The notes under the pieces are model-generated. The model was not told where the DNA came from and ran no database searches. It saw nothing but the letters and a program-made list of their open reading frames with translations. 12,141 nucleotides of DNA from positions 1-12,141 of the forward strand of contig JAAMXY010001721.1 of assembly GCA_019677205.1 (NCBI GenBank). The letters run 5' to 3'. How positions within the stretch are numbered: position 1 is the stretch's first letter; every line of letters starts with the position of its first letter. The position numbers and the translations under genes were made by a program. Source of the DNA: Pinguiococcus pyrenoidosus. Its lineage: Eukaryota; Sar; Pinguiophyceae; Pinguiochrysidales; Pinguiochrysidaceae. Positions 1 to 7,341 of the stretch are shown here, piece after piece.

Positions 1-1476
1 GTCCACGTCGTCCTTCTTTGGAGCCACCACGTCTCCACCCCCCGTGCCCGCTGGGCGGAAGCGCAGCTTGAGGAAGGCCTTCGCGTCGTTGAAAAGAGCC
101 GCCTCGACTGCAAACACTTTGCGATTGTAAACCTCCACGAAGTGCACCCGCCGCAAGTATGCCAGGCAGAGATCCAGGCGGGCCGCCTCGGAGCTCGGCG
201 ATCCACCAATCGCGTCCTTGATCGCCGCCTTCGAGACGAGACCTGCAAACGAGAGCCTCGGCTCCTCCTCCTCGCCCTCCGCAGCTTCGCTCTGAATCTT
301 CCGAAGCTCGTCGAGCTCCTTCGCCAGCTCGGTGGCCTGCTTCAGATCTTCGGCGATCGACGTCGTCTTCGCCTGTGCCTCCGACAGCGCCTCTATCTGC
401 ACCCTGAATGGATTGAATCCATTCGACTCCTTGGAGACGTCCGCCTCCAGGATCCACGTGGTCACCGGCGGTACGCCCATCTTGGGCGGCGGTACGCGCT
501 GCAAGGCCGCCTCGTGCGCCGGGTCACCCTTGGGAAACTTTTCCGGGTCCGGCTTCTGATCCACCTCCAGCGGCACCTCGAGCTGCCCCAGCGCCGTCTT
601 GTAGGCTTCGTACTCGTCCGACGCCTCGGCTTCCACGGACAGCTCGATCCAGACCGTCCGCTGATACATCATGCTGAGGTACTTGGGAAGGTTGCCGTCC
701 GCATCACTGCGACGGGTATGGGCCGGCCCGAAGTGCACTCCCGCGATGGCCTCGGCAGGCAGCACCCGAGCCACCGCCGCCTCCACCGTGATCCGACTCA
801 CGCACACCGGCACGTGGCGGTAGGTCATGATCCGGCCGCCGTGGAAGCTCTCCAGCAGGAACTTGGCCGCTTCGCTGCTCTCCTTCGCGTCGGACTTGGC
901 CGCCTCGGCCAGCTTGGAGTCTGGCCCGCGACTCACCAACGACAGCGCCTTGGACGGATCCGCCTGCACGTCCTTGGCGAAGCGCTTGGCCGCCTGCTGG
1001 CAGCGCAGCTCCATCTTCTCGTGGCTGTCGCGTCGCTGGCGCGGACAGCAGCGCTCGAGGAGCCAGTCCTGCTGCAGCAACTCCGCGGCCAGAAAGCCCT
1101 GGTAGCGCGCGACATACTCGCGCTTGTAAGCGGCGTAGCGCTCGTAAAAGACCTCCGGAGACGCGCCCGCCGCGTCCGTGGGCTGCGCCCGCATGAAATC
1201 CACGTAGCTCTGCAGCGCTTCCAGACGCGGCAGGAAGGTCACCATGCGCCTGGGGGCGCTGTCCTCGCCAGCGCCGTCCTGGCGACCGCGGTGGCGCCCG
1301 CGGTTGCCCATGGGGCCTCCTCTCCTGCGGTTGCGGCCGCCGTAGCCATTGTCTGGACAGGAATGGGCGAGGTGAGGCGGATCCAAGGCCGCATGCTGCC
1401 GCTCGAGCTTACCGCGCTCCGAAGCGAAAGAGTCGCGCCGATGCCGACCGCGGCCGTAGATCTCCAGGTCCGCCAT
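1..1476 (-). CDS. SRRT: ARS2/SERRATE homolog, N-terminal 492 codons (3' end outside window)
   Basis: ARS2/SERRATE proteins are nuclear adaptors that link the RNA cap-binding complex to small-RNA processing, RNA decay and 3'-end formation. The frame is open from the ATG at 1476 to the window edge, with an in-frame TAG upstream at 1504-1506, so this start is well supported. Residues 1-75 are Arg/Gly-rich and open with an Arg-rich stretch (RGRHRRDSF), like the basic N-termini of ARS2 proteins. Residues about 90-180 match the conserved ARS2 N-terminal helical domain (VFYERYAAYKREY, then W138 and ERCCP). Residues about 205-285 fit the diverged RRM-like module (RIMTYRHVPV, YQRTVWIEL). An acidic linker follows near 330-345. 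Residues 433-451 carry the family signature LDLCLAYLRRVHFVEVYN. The C-terminal zinc finger of the family would lie outside the window. No intron is seen. It is divergent from the coiled-coil gene at 1960. Family assignment is by remembered motifs, not alignment. Confidence 0.82.
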   Translation of the reverse strand, partial: MADLEIYGRGRHRRDSFASERGKLERQHAALDPPHLAHSCPDNGYGGRNRRRGGPMGNRGRHRGRQDGAGEDSAPRRMVTFLPRLEALQSYVDFMRAQPTDAAGASPEVFYERYAAYKREYVARYQGFLAAELLQQDWLLERCCPRQRRDSHEKMELRCQQAAKRFAKDVQADPSKALSLVSRGPDSKLAEAAKSDAKESSEAAKFLLESFHGGRIMTYRHVPVCVSRITVEAAVARVLPAEAIAGVHFGPAHTRRSDADGNLPKYLSMMYQRTVWIELSVEAEASDEYEAYKTALGQLEVPLEVDQKPDPEKFPKGDPAHEAALQRVPPPKMGVPPVTTWILEADVSKESNGFNPFRVQIEALSEAQAKTTSIAEDLKQATELAKELDELRKIQSEAAEGEEEEPRLSFAGLVSKAAIKDAIGGSPSSEAARLDLCLAYLRRVHFVEVYNRKVFAVEAALFNDAKAFLKLRFRPAGTGGGDVVAPKKDDVD

Positions 1477-1599
1477 CACACGCGCGCGGCCGCACAAGGA
1501 AAGCTAGGGTTGCGAGAGGAGCTCAGCTGCTCTCCTCCCCGTGTAGGGCGGTTGAGAAAAGTTATTTTTTATGGGTTTTCCTATATTTACTTTCACATC

Positions 1600-1615
1600 T
1601 TTGAAATATTTCAAA
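1600..1615. promoter_or_regulatory. Perfect 16-bp AT palindrome in promoter island
   Basis: TTTGAAATATTTCAAA is a perfect palindrome. Its first 12 bases recur at 11498-11509 in the other divergent promoter region. It ends in the TTCAAAAT core seen in all three upstream regions of the window. A protein-binding site is a reasonable inference, but no known factor can be named. Confidence 0.4.
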
Positions 1616-1742
1616 ATAAATATTCATAAAATGTATCTATATAACACCCCAAAAACTTTAATAAAATATTTTTGAAACAAATTATAAAATCTCCCGGGAC
1701 GAACGGATCGTTCCCATTTCGGGGACTTCAGCTTCGGAACAT

Positions 1743-1767
1743 TCACATGTCATGATGTGACATGTGA
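1743..1767. promoter_or_regulatory. 10-bp perfect inverted repeat with 5-bp spacer
   Basis: The arms TCACATGTCA (1743-1752) and TGACATGTGA (1758-1767) are exact reverse complements around the spacer TGATG. The site lies about 190 bp upstream of the ODA1-like start codon. Each arm contains ACATGT. The spacing suits a dimeric DNA-binding protein, but this is inference. Confidence 0.4.
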
Positions 1768-1959
1768 CATCTGGCGTCGGGAGTGTTCATGGTGACCGAC
1801 TGCGATGGCAAAGTCACGCCTTCTCAAGCGCCGCTCGATGCCTGGCACCATGGTTCCAGCGCGCTCCGCTGCGCAAGCCGGGCGGCAGCAGCTGTGTTCA
1901 GTTCGTGTGCCACACTGAGAAAAGGAAGATAGGGAATCGTGGGAAAGACACCGGGGACC

Positions 1960-3811
1960 ATGGAAGAGACGACCAAATCGGCAGCTGGAGCGGCCCGCAC
2001 GCCTTCCAAGCCCACGAAGGCGAACAAGCGGACGCGATCGTCCCCCCGGGTGGAGATCAGTAGTGTTCTGGATGCGGGCTCCTCGGCGGCGGTATCGAAC
2101 AGTACAGCGCGGGTTTCCGTGATTATGGCCGACCTGGTGGATCAGCAGATCTTCTACTCCAAGAGAATAGGCCACGACAGACACCGCCTCGCTGCGATCG
2201 ACCGCCGAATCAATCAGGCGGAGCAGGTAGCAGGACCAAAAGAGGGCTCACCGAGACGCCTGCGGAACCGATCCCACCATAGATCTCTCATGCAATCTGG
2301 TTCTCTCCGCAGCGAGTCTCTCAGGTCCGGGCGCAGATACTCGAGAAACGCGGACTTCCGGCCACCGAGCGGATGCAGGAGGTCGCGATCCGGCGTCTGG
2401 AGGACAAGCTGGATCGCGCGCTGCAACGGCACCACCTGAAGGTGTGACGTCTCAGCGTAGTGAGAGCTGCTTGGTGACTGGCTTTGTGTGTGGCCTGACT
2501 TTCCCACCCACCTGCTTACGCCACAGTGTGCGGCGAACGAGAAAAAAGTGGAGAGCATCAACAACTTGCGGATCCAGAAGACCACCCAGAAGACCGTGTA
2601 CGAGGGCCTGCAGCGCGACCTGCAGGAGAAGCGGCGCCAGCTGGACCGGCTGCTGCAGGTGACGCAGCAGTCCATCGGCGAGAAGGAGAACGTCCAGCGG
2701 GCCTCGGAGGCGCTCCGGGCGCAGATGACAGAGGAGAGCACCAGCTTCGGCGCGGAGTACGAAGAGGTGCTGCAGGAGATGCAGGAGCACTCGCTGTTCA
2801 ACTCGGACGCCATGTCCACGGCGCAGAAGGCCACGGCCAGTCCCTTCGCCGTGCTGCAAGGGTCGCCACTCAAGTCCGACCGAGAGGCCAAGGGCAAGGC
2901 CGAGCTGGACATGCTGCGCAAGAACGTCGCCAAGCAGTACTGGGGCATCGCCAAGCGGAAGCTGGACCTGGACCAGCTGGACACCAGCATCGACACGCTG
3001 GAGTCGGACTTGGAGAGAATCAAGCAGAGCACGAATGTGCAGGTCCGTGCCTTGCAGTCATCCGCTGCACCCCTGGAGCTTGATCCGTGAGTCAAACAGT
3101 CCAGCTGAGCGCATGCATCCCGCGGAAACGATTCCTCTTGCCTTGCAGAACGTCGCGGATCTGGTGCCACTGCTGCAGGCGTCCGAGGAGCAGAACTTCT
3201 CGCTGTACAACATGATCAACGACCTCACGAAGGAGATGGAGGAGATCGAGATCGAGAGGCAGCAGCTCGATGCGGAGATGAAGCGCTACCGCGAGAAGGC
3301 GGCGCAGCAGGCGCAGAACCGCGAGAGGATCAAGCAGGATCTGGAGGGGCAGATCCAGAAGAGCCGCGTGCAGACGCAGAAGAAGGACACGGAGCACGCG
3401 CGCGATGGAGAGCACCTCTACGCGTGCGCAGATGGCATCGGCAACCTCTTCAACAAGCTCGGCTGCAACAACGAGACGCTCAGTCAGCAGCTGGCCTCCA
3501 CGGGCATCACCGAGCGCAACATCATGGTCTTCCTCGGCGTGATCGAAGAGCGGGTCTACGAGCTGGTGGAGCTCTACGAGATCTTCGTGCACAATGGCGC
3601 CATGCCAGGCCCGGGCGGGGACGCCACCCAGGGCTCCACCTCTCTCCGCGCTCTGCCTTCCAAGACCGAGCCGACGATCCCCTCTCCGAGCGTCCTGCCC
3701 TCCGTGCACGACGTGGACGAGGACGAGGATGGGGCCAACAACTCCTCGTACCGCATGTCGCCGAAAGGTGCCCCGCGTGGCCAGCCGGTCGACGACAGGG
3801 ACTCGCTTTGA
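1960..3811 (+). CDS. ODA1: Outer dynein arm docking complex coiled-coil subunit (ODA1/CCDC114/CCDC63 family)
   Basis: Proteins of this family (DC2 in Chlamydomonas, ODAD1/CCDC114 in mammals) anchor outer dynein arms to axonemal doublet microtubules and are needed for flagellar beating. Four exons are read: 1960-2226, 2313-2441, 2527-3042 and 3149-3811. The introns of 86, 85 and 106 bp are all phase 0, start with GT and end CGCAG, CACAG and TGCAG. The spliced product is 524 residues, close to the roughly 550 of ODA1. The ATG at 1960 sits in an ACCATGG context. Residues 1-50 are Ser/Thr/Lys-rich. Residues about 60-390 are almost continuous charged coiled coil (e.g. DLQEKRRQLDRLLQ). The diagnostic C-terminal block is GIGNLFNKLGC (about 400-410) and GITERNIMVFLGVIEERV (423-440). 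The last 70 residues are Ser/Pro/Asp-rich and look disordered. Family placement is confident; CCDC63- versus CCDC114-type orthology is not resolved. Confidence 0.87.
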
Positions 3812-3828
3812 CACCGTCCGACGGCCTT

Positions 3829-3955
3829 GAGAGAGAACGCAACAGCGAAATAAAGAAGAGAGGAGACAAGGGAGAGCGCCAGCTAGAGCGAGAGGAAGAG
3901 ACGGGAAAGAAGAAAGAAGGAAGAGAGAACGAAAGATAGAAAGAGAGGAAAGCCC
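3829..3955 (+). repeat. Purine-rich low-complexity tract in the 3' region of the ODA1-like gene
   Basis: About 125 bases just after the stop codon are dominated by G and A (runs such as GAAGAGAGGAGA and GAAAGAAGAAAGAAGG), with only scattered C and T. It probably lies in the 3' untranslated region. Similar composition recurs at 11949-12022 on the same strand. Confidence 0.6.
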
Positions 3956-4905
3956 CGAGGCTTATCTTATACAGTGTGTTACAATTTCGATTTTTGAAGG
4001 ATACCGATCATGGATAATTCAGAAGTCGGAATATCACTTTTATGCATTCTTCGGAAACAAAGTCGAAACGGTCCCTGGGGATGCTTGAATCTTCCGGCGT
4101 GCATGCGCATTTGAATTTGGCAGCGTCTCCTTTGCCGCTTGCACGATGGCCGCTCATTGGTATAGAAATCTTGCAACGACCCTCCAGCACTCCCGTGGCG
4201 AGCCACTACCGCGGGAACCGGGCCTATCGAAAATATATGGCGAACTGTCGAGCGGCCGCATCATCTCCGTCTATGCATCGGTTCGGAGGCGGATCGATCA
4301 GATCGATTGGAGGGTGTCTAGAGTGTGTCTATGTGGTACAATATGGACACACCTGAGGGACCGAGTTGTGCAAGATGTTGATGAGCTCAAGTCCATCATC
4401 GTCGACTTGTTCTGCGGTGAAAAGCTGGAGACGAGAGTCGTTGTGGACTTGCTTCCGAGTCTATGCATGATTTCTCAACGTGGCTGGCCAATGTCGGTTG
4501 ACGCCGCGGGACTCGGATCGCCAGCGCCTTGCAGCGCCGCGCTCGTGCGTAAAAAGAGCTTTAAGGCTTTTCTATGTCGCACACCTTCACTCTGTCCACT
4601 TCGAACTGGAATCTGCTGTTGCAGCCTTGCTTTCACGCGGCATGATATTCGGTTCTTGTCAACTGACCTCGTTGAAACATCACCCGGATCCCTTCGGGCG
4701 TGGGGATGTTCGCTAAAGTGGCGTCACCCGACGGTGGCGCCGGTGATGACGGAGGTGCCGGCTGCTGCGGGGCGGGGTGGGCGACGTAATTAGCAGAAGC
4801 GAGATCCCACGATAATTGGATGCCTCCTATTCAAAATCTCATTTTAGTTCTTTTTATTGAAAATAGTACCTGTATTACAGCCCCACAAGGTCAACCAAGC
4901 AAAAG

Positions 4906-4917
4906 TTCCCGCCAAAA
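4906..4917 (+). promoter_or_regulatory. E2F-like motif upstream of eIF2B delta
   Basis: TTCCCGCCAAAA closely matches the E2F/DP consensus used in plants, algae and animals. It lies about 120 bp upstream of the eIF2B-delta start codon and just after an AT-rich patch. A 12-bp match can arise by chance, so a regulatory role is only a suggestion. Confidence 0.25.
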
Positions 4918-5031
4918 TGGCCCTCGAAAAGCGCAAAAGGCGCAGGGTTCGCACGCGAACGCGTTGGTTCCGCCCCTGTCATCTTTGGTCCCGGAGCTCC
5001 GGATCGTCCTCCAGACCGTGGGCGCCCAAGC

Positions 5032-6935
5032 ATGGATTTCTCCCAGATGACCAAGGCGGAGATCGACGCGTTGACGCCCGAGCAGCACAAGGCCTTCACC
5101 AAGGAGCAGAAGAAAGCGCTGAAAGAGCGGAAGCGAGAGCTGTTTTTGGCCGAGAACGCCGATCGACTGGCGGCCAAGAAGCCGAAGCTAAGCAAAGCGG
5201 AGCAGCGGAAACGTCAGGAGCAGCAACGCGCAGCCAAGGTGCCTTTGCCTTTCCCTCCAGCATCCGAACCACGCAGGGGAGATCTGAAGCCAATTTGGCC
5301 CCCAGGGTCAGAATTCCTCGGGGCAGAAGCCGGGCAAGGACGCGAAGGCAGAGCAGAAGTCTAGGCCGAGGCAGAAGCAGCAGGCAGGCGAGAGGAAGCA
5401 GCACGCGGCGGAGGCTAGAGAGGTGGGGTGATGCGTTGTGCCGCGGGGATGCTGCTGGTGTCGGGAGGGCCTTACCATGTGACGAACGCCGGATGGTACA
5501 GAGCTCAGAGGCGGTGTCGGCTTTCCGTGCGGTTCACCTCTTCAGCCATCTGCCGAAGCACGACATGCCCAGGCACGACCCTTCCATCCATCGGTCCATC
5601 GCAGACCTGGGGCTCAAATACGCCCGCGGGCAGATCACTGGCACGGACGCGAGGGTCTTCGCGATGCTTCAGGTACGTCCGGCTGCTCCCACGGCTTCGG
5701 AGCTTTGGCGTCGGGCGCTCACCGACGTGGGCATTCCGCAGGCCTTCCGGGCGCTTGTGGAAGATTACGAGCCTCCGCAGGACCAAGAGATGTCGCGACA
5801 CCTTGCGCGCCGTCTCGATGCCTCGTTCAACTTCTTGACGCAGTGCCGCCCGCACACCAGGAGCATGGGCAACATGATGCGAACCATTAAGCAAGTCGTG
5901 GCGAAGCTGCCGGAGGAAGGACTGGATGAAGGCAGCGCTGGCTCCTCCGCAGCGCCGGGTTTGTCCGATGACGAGAAGAAGGCGAAAGTCATTGAGCGGG
6001 TTGATGAGCTCATCAGTCGCATGCTCATCGCGGCGCAGCAGATAGCTAGAATTGGAGCAGAGCGAATATCCGACGGGGATGTGATCCTGACATACGGATA
6101 CTCCTTTGCCGTCGAGCTGCTTCTGCGGGAGGCATGTGTGACATCATATAGACTGATCGTAGTGGATGCACGGCCTCTTCATGAGGGCCGACATCTTCTC
6201 CACAGCCTGACGCAGGCATGCCCGAAGCTGTCGATCACTCTGGTCTCCTTTGGCGGTACGTGATCAACATCTTCGAGGTGGGCGTGGGACGAAGGACTCA
6301 TTTGCATGCGCCCGCTTCTCTCTCTTCGCCTGCAACCGTCCTTAGGCCTTAGCTATGCGCTTCAGGACGCAAACAAGGTGGTCCTGGGGGTCGATGCGCT
6401 CATGAGCAATGGTGCCGCCGTGGCACGAGCGGGAACTGCGGCGGTCGCGATGGCTGCGAAGGCTAGACACGTGCCCGTCATCGTGGCATGCGAGACCTAC
6501 AAGCTCTCGCAGAAGGTGCAGCTGGACGCCATCGTGGCGAACGAGCTTGGGCCCGCCGCAGACATGCTCTGCACAAACAGTGAGAGCAAAGCGAGGTAGG
6601 CCCGATCAGGAGTGCCTCTTTGAAGCGATTGCCCTGGTCCTGACTCCTCTCGACTTGACTCCTCTCGACTTGACTCCTCTCGACTTGACTCCTCTCGCCT
6701 CGCATTGCCTCGTTTCAGCGAGCCGCTTCGGGTGGAGAGATTTGACACCGGCAATGAGGCTTCTCTTCTTGCAGAAGACTCCTCTTTGGAGGCGATCCCG
6801 GGTGTCGATTACCTCAATCCGCTCTTTGATGTCACGCCCATCGACTACATCAGCTTGGTGGTGTCCGAGGCTGGCTTCATGCCGCCAACCTCCGCGCCGG
6901 TGTTGCTTCGTGAGCGAGAAGACGACGAGATGTAG
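5032..6935 (+). CDS. EIF2B4: Translation initiation factor eIF2B, delta subunit
   Basis: eIF2B is the GDP-GTP exchange factor that recharges eIF2 after each initiation round. The delta subunit belongs to its regulatory core, which senses phosphorylated eIF2 alpha. Six exons are read: 5032-5238, 5306-5422, 5502-5672, 5742-6255, 6346-6579 and 6775-6935, giving 467 residues (human: 523). Introns are 67, 79, 69, 90 and 195 bp, all GT-AG. The N-terminal 108 residues are Lys/Gln/Glu-rich and variable (KLSKAEQRKRQEQQRAAK), as in other delta subunits. The conserved core starts at VHLFSHLP (about 119-126), followed by FLTQCRP (about 196-202), GDVILTYG (277-284), VVDARP with EGR (about 305-316), VLGVDALMSNGA, CETYK (385-389) and NEL (402-404). 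It ends with LFDVTP and PTSAPVLLR near the C-terminus. The start ATG has a G at +4 (AGCATGG). The least certain junctions are 5239-5305 and 5423-5501, in the variable N-terminal part. Confidence 0.92.
5673..5741 (+). other. eIF2B-delta intron 3, a stop-free multiple-of-three intron
   Basis: This 69-bp GT-AG intron (GTACGT donor, CCGCAG acceptor, phase 0) has no in-frame stop. It is called an intron because removing it joins AMLQ to AFRALVEDY, which matches the uninterrupted helix of other delta subunits. Retention would insert 23 residues without a frameshift. Confidence 0.8.
6580..6774 (+). other. eIF2B-delta intron 5, carrying a minisatellite
   Basis: At 195 bp this is the longest intron in the window. 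The donor is A|GTGAGAG and the acceptor CTTCTCTTCTTGCAG, phase 1. The downstream exon then reads through LFDVTP to the stop at 6933-6935. A second pyrimidine-rich AG at 6717-6718 lies in a different phase and would shift the frame, so the 6774 acceptor is preferred. Confidence 0.8.
6641..6697 (+). repeat. 15-bp tandem repeat, 3.8 copies, inside eIF2B-delta intron 5
   Basis: The unit TGACTCCTCTCGACT occurs perfectly at 6641-6655, 6656-6670 and 6671-6685. A 12-base partial copy follows at 6686-6697. The copies are identical, which suggests recent expansion. The array adds pyrimidine-rich sequence within the intron. Confidence 0.95.
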
Positions 6936-7341
6936 GCCTCGACGAATCAAAGAGACGAGTAAGCGAACCTTCCTTCTTGTTTTTCCTGGCTCGGTCAGCT
7001 CGTTGCTTCAGTCTGCGTGGCCACATGCATCACGGTACGCTTCTCAGGCGCACTCCCGCGCAGCAGGCTGTGATCCCCTTTCGCTCGGCGTACGAATCGT
7101 ACGACCTCGGTGGCACCCGGCCTCCCCGGGAGACCTGCCGCTACGGAGATGACATCAGCTCTTGCAGCATTGGCTTGGCCCTTCGCATAACACAACTTTG
7201 GCCCACCCTGGCCAGTGGTTGCGTCTCGTTTCGCAGTGAAAGCTCCGAGCGCACTGGGATCTTCTGCTTCGTGGCGTGCTGCAGGTGTCGGCCGTGTATA
7301 CCGTAGCGCTTGGAATTTGTTGATCATGGCGACTGTGGCAT
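6936..7341. other. Tail-to-tail spacer between eIF2B delta and the giant repeat protein gene
   Basis: About 400 bp holds both 3' untranslated regions. I see no AATAAA on either strand. A perfect 7-bp inverted repeat with a one-base spacer, CGTACGA-A-TCGTACG, lies at 7089-7103. The minus strand is open at 6995-7387 in another frame, but no splice junction connecting it to the upstream gene was found and no domain is recognised. Confidence 0.5.

Larger units (their letters stand above)
1477..1959. promoter_or_regulatory. Divergent promoter region between the ARS2-like and ODA1-like genes
   Basis: This 483-bp gap separates two start codons facing away from each other, so it should hold both promoters. 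About 1555-1690 is a sharp AT-rich island in otherwise GC-rich DNA. It contains a perfect 16-bp palindrome at 1600-1615 and a TATA-like TTATAAAA at about 1681-1688. The part nearer the right-hand gene holds a 10-bp inverted repeat (1743-1767) and a smaller one, GAACG-GAT-CGTTC, near 1700-1712. The role in transcription is inferred from position only. Confidence 0.6.
3812..5031. other. 1.2-kb intergenic region between the ODA1-like and eIF2B-delta genes
   Basis: The left part is the purine-rich 3' region of the ODA1-like gene, with a possible AATAAA at 3849-3854. The right part is the presumed eIF2B-delta promoter and leader, with an AT-rich patch at about 4828-4870 holding TATTCAAAAT (4828-4837). 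That part also holds an E2F-like TTCCCGCCAAAA (4906-4917) and a small inverted repeat, GTTCGC-AC-GCGAAC (4947-4960). In between, 4146-4793 is open for 215 codons from an ATG, but its codons are less GC-ending than those of the neighbouring genes and I recognise no domain. I do not call it a gene; see findings. No tRNA or other RNA gene was seen. Confidence 0.5.

Noticed and set aside
142-1629. A 495-codon plus-strand open frame opposite the ARS2-like gene
   Set aside because: It is in exact codon register with the minus-strand gene, so GC-ending codons there suppress stops on the opposite strand. Its product is Arg/Leu/His-rich with no domain, whereas the minus strand has clear family motifs.
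1788-1814. Possible ciliary X-box (GTGACC followed by GGCAA) upstream of the ODA1-like gene
   Set aside because: The half-sites are 9 bp apart, while RFX X-boxes allow 0-3 bp, and the second half is incomplete.
2214-3170. A 318-codon minus-strand frame opposite the ODA1-like gene
   Set aside because: It is a Ser/Arg-rich shadow that crosses three well-supported introns and exons of the plus-strand gene.
3092-3814. A 240-codon minus-strand Leu/Val/Arg-rich frame opposite exon 4 of the ODA1-like gene
   Set aside because: The opposite strand of a Glu/Gln/Lys-rich coiled coil naturally reads as Leu/Phe-rich; the plus strand carries the family motifs.
4857-5501. Continuous upstream frame that would give eIF2B delta a different N-terminus
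   Set aside because: The frame is very Arg/Ser-rich, with no similarity to delta subunits. The ATG at 5032 with two short introns gives the Lys/Gln-rich N-terminus typical of the family.
6719-7152. Alternative eIF2B-delta C-terminus after the acceptor at 6717-6718
   Set aside because: It loses the conserved LFDVTP and PVLLR motifs that the 6774 acceptor keeps in frame.
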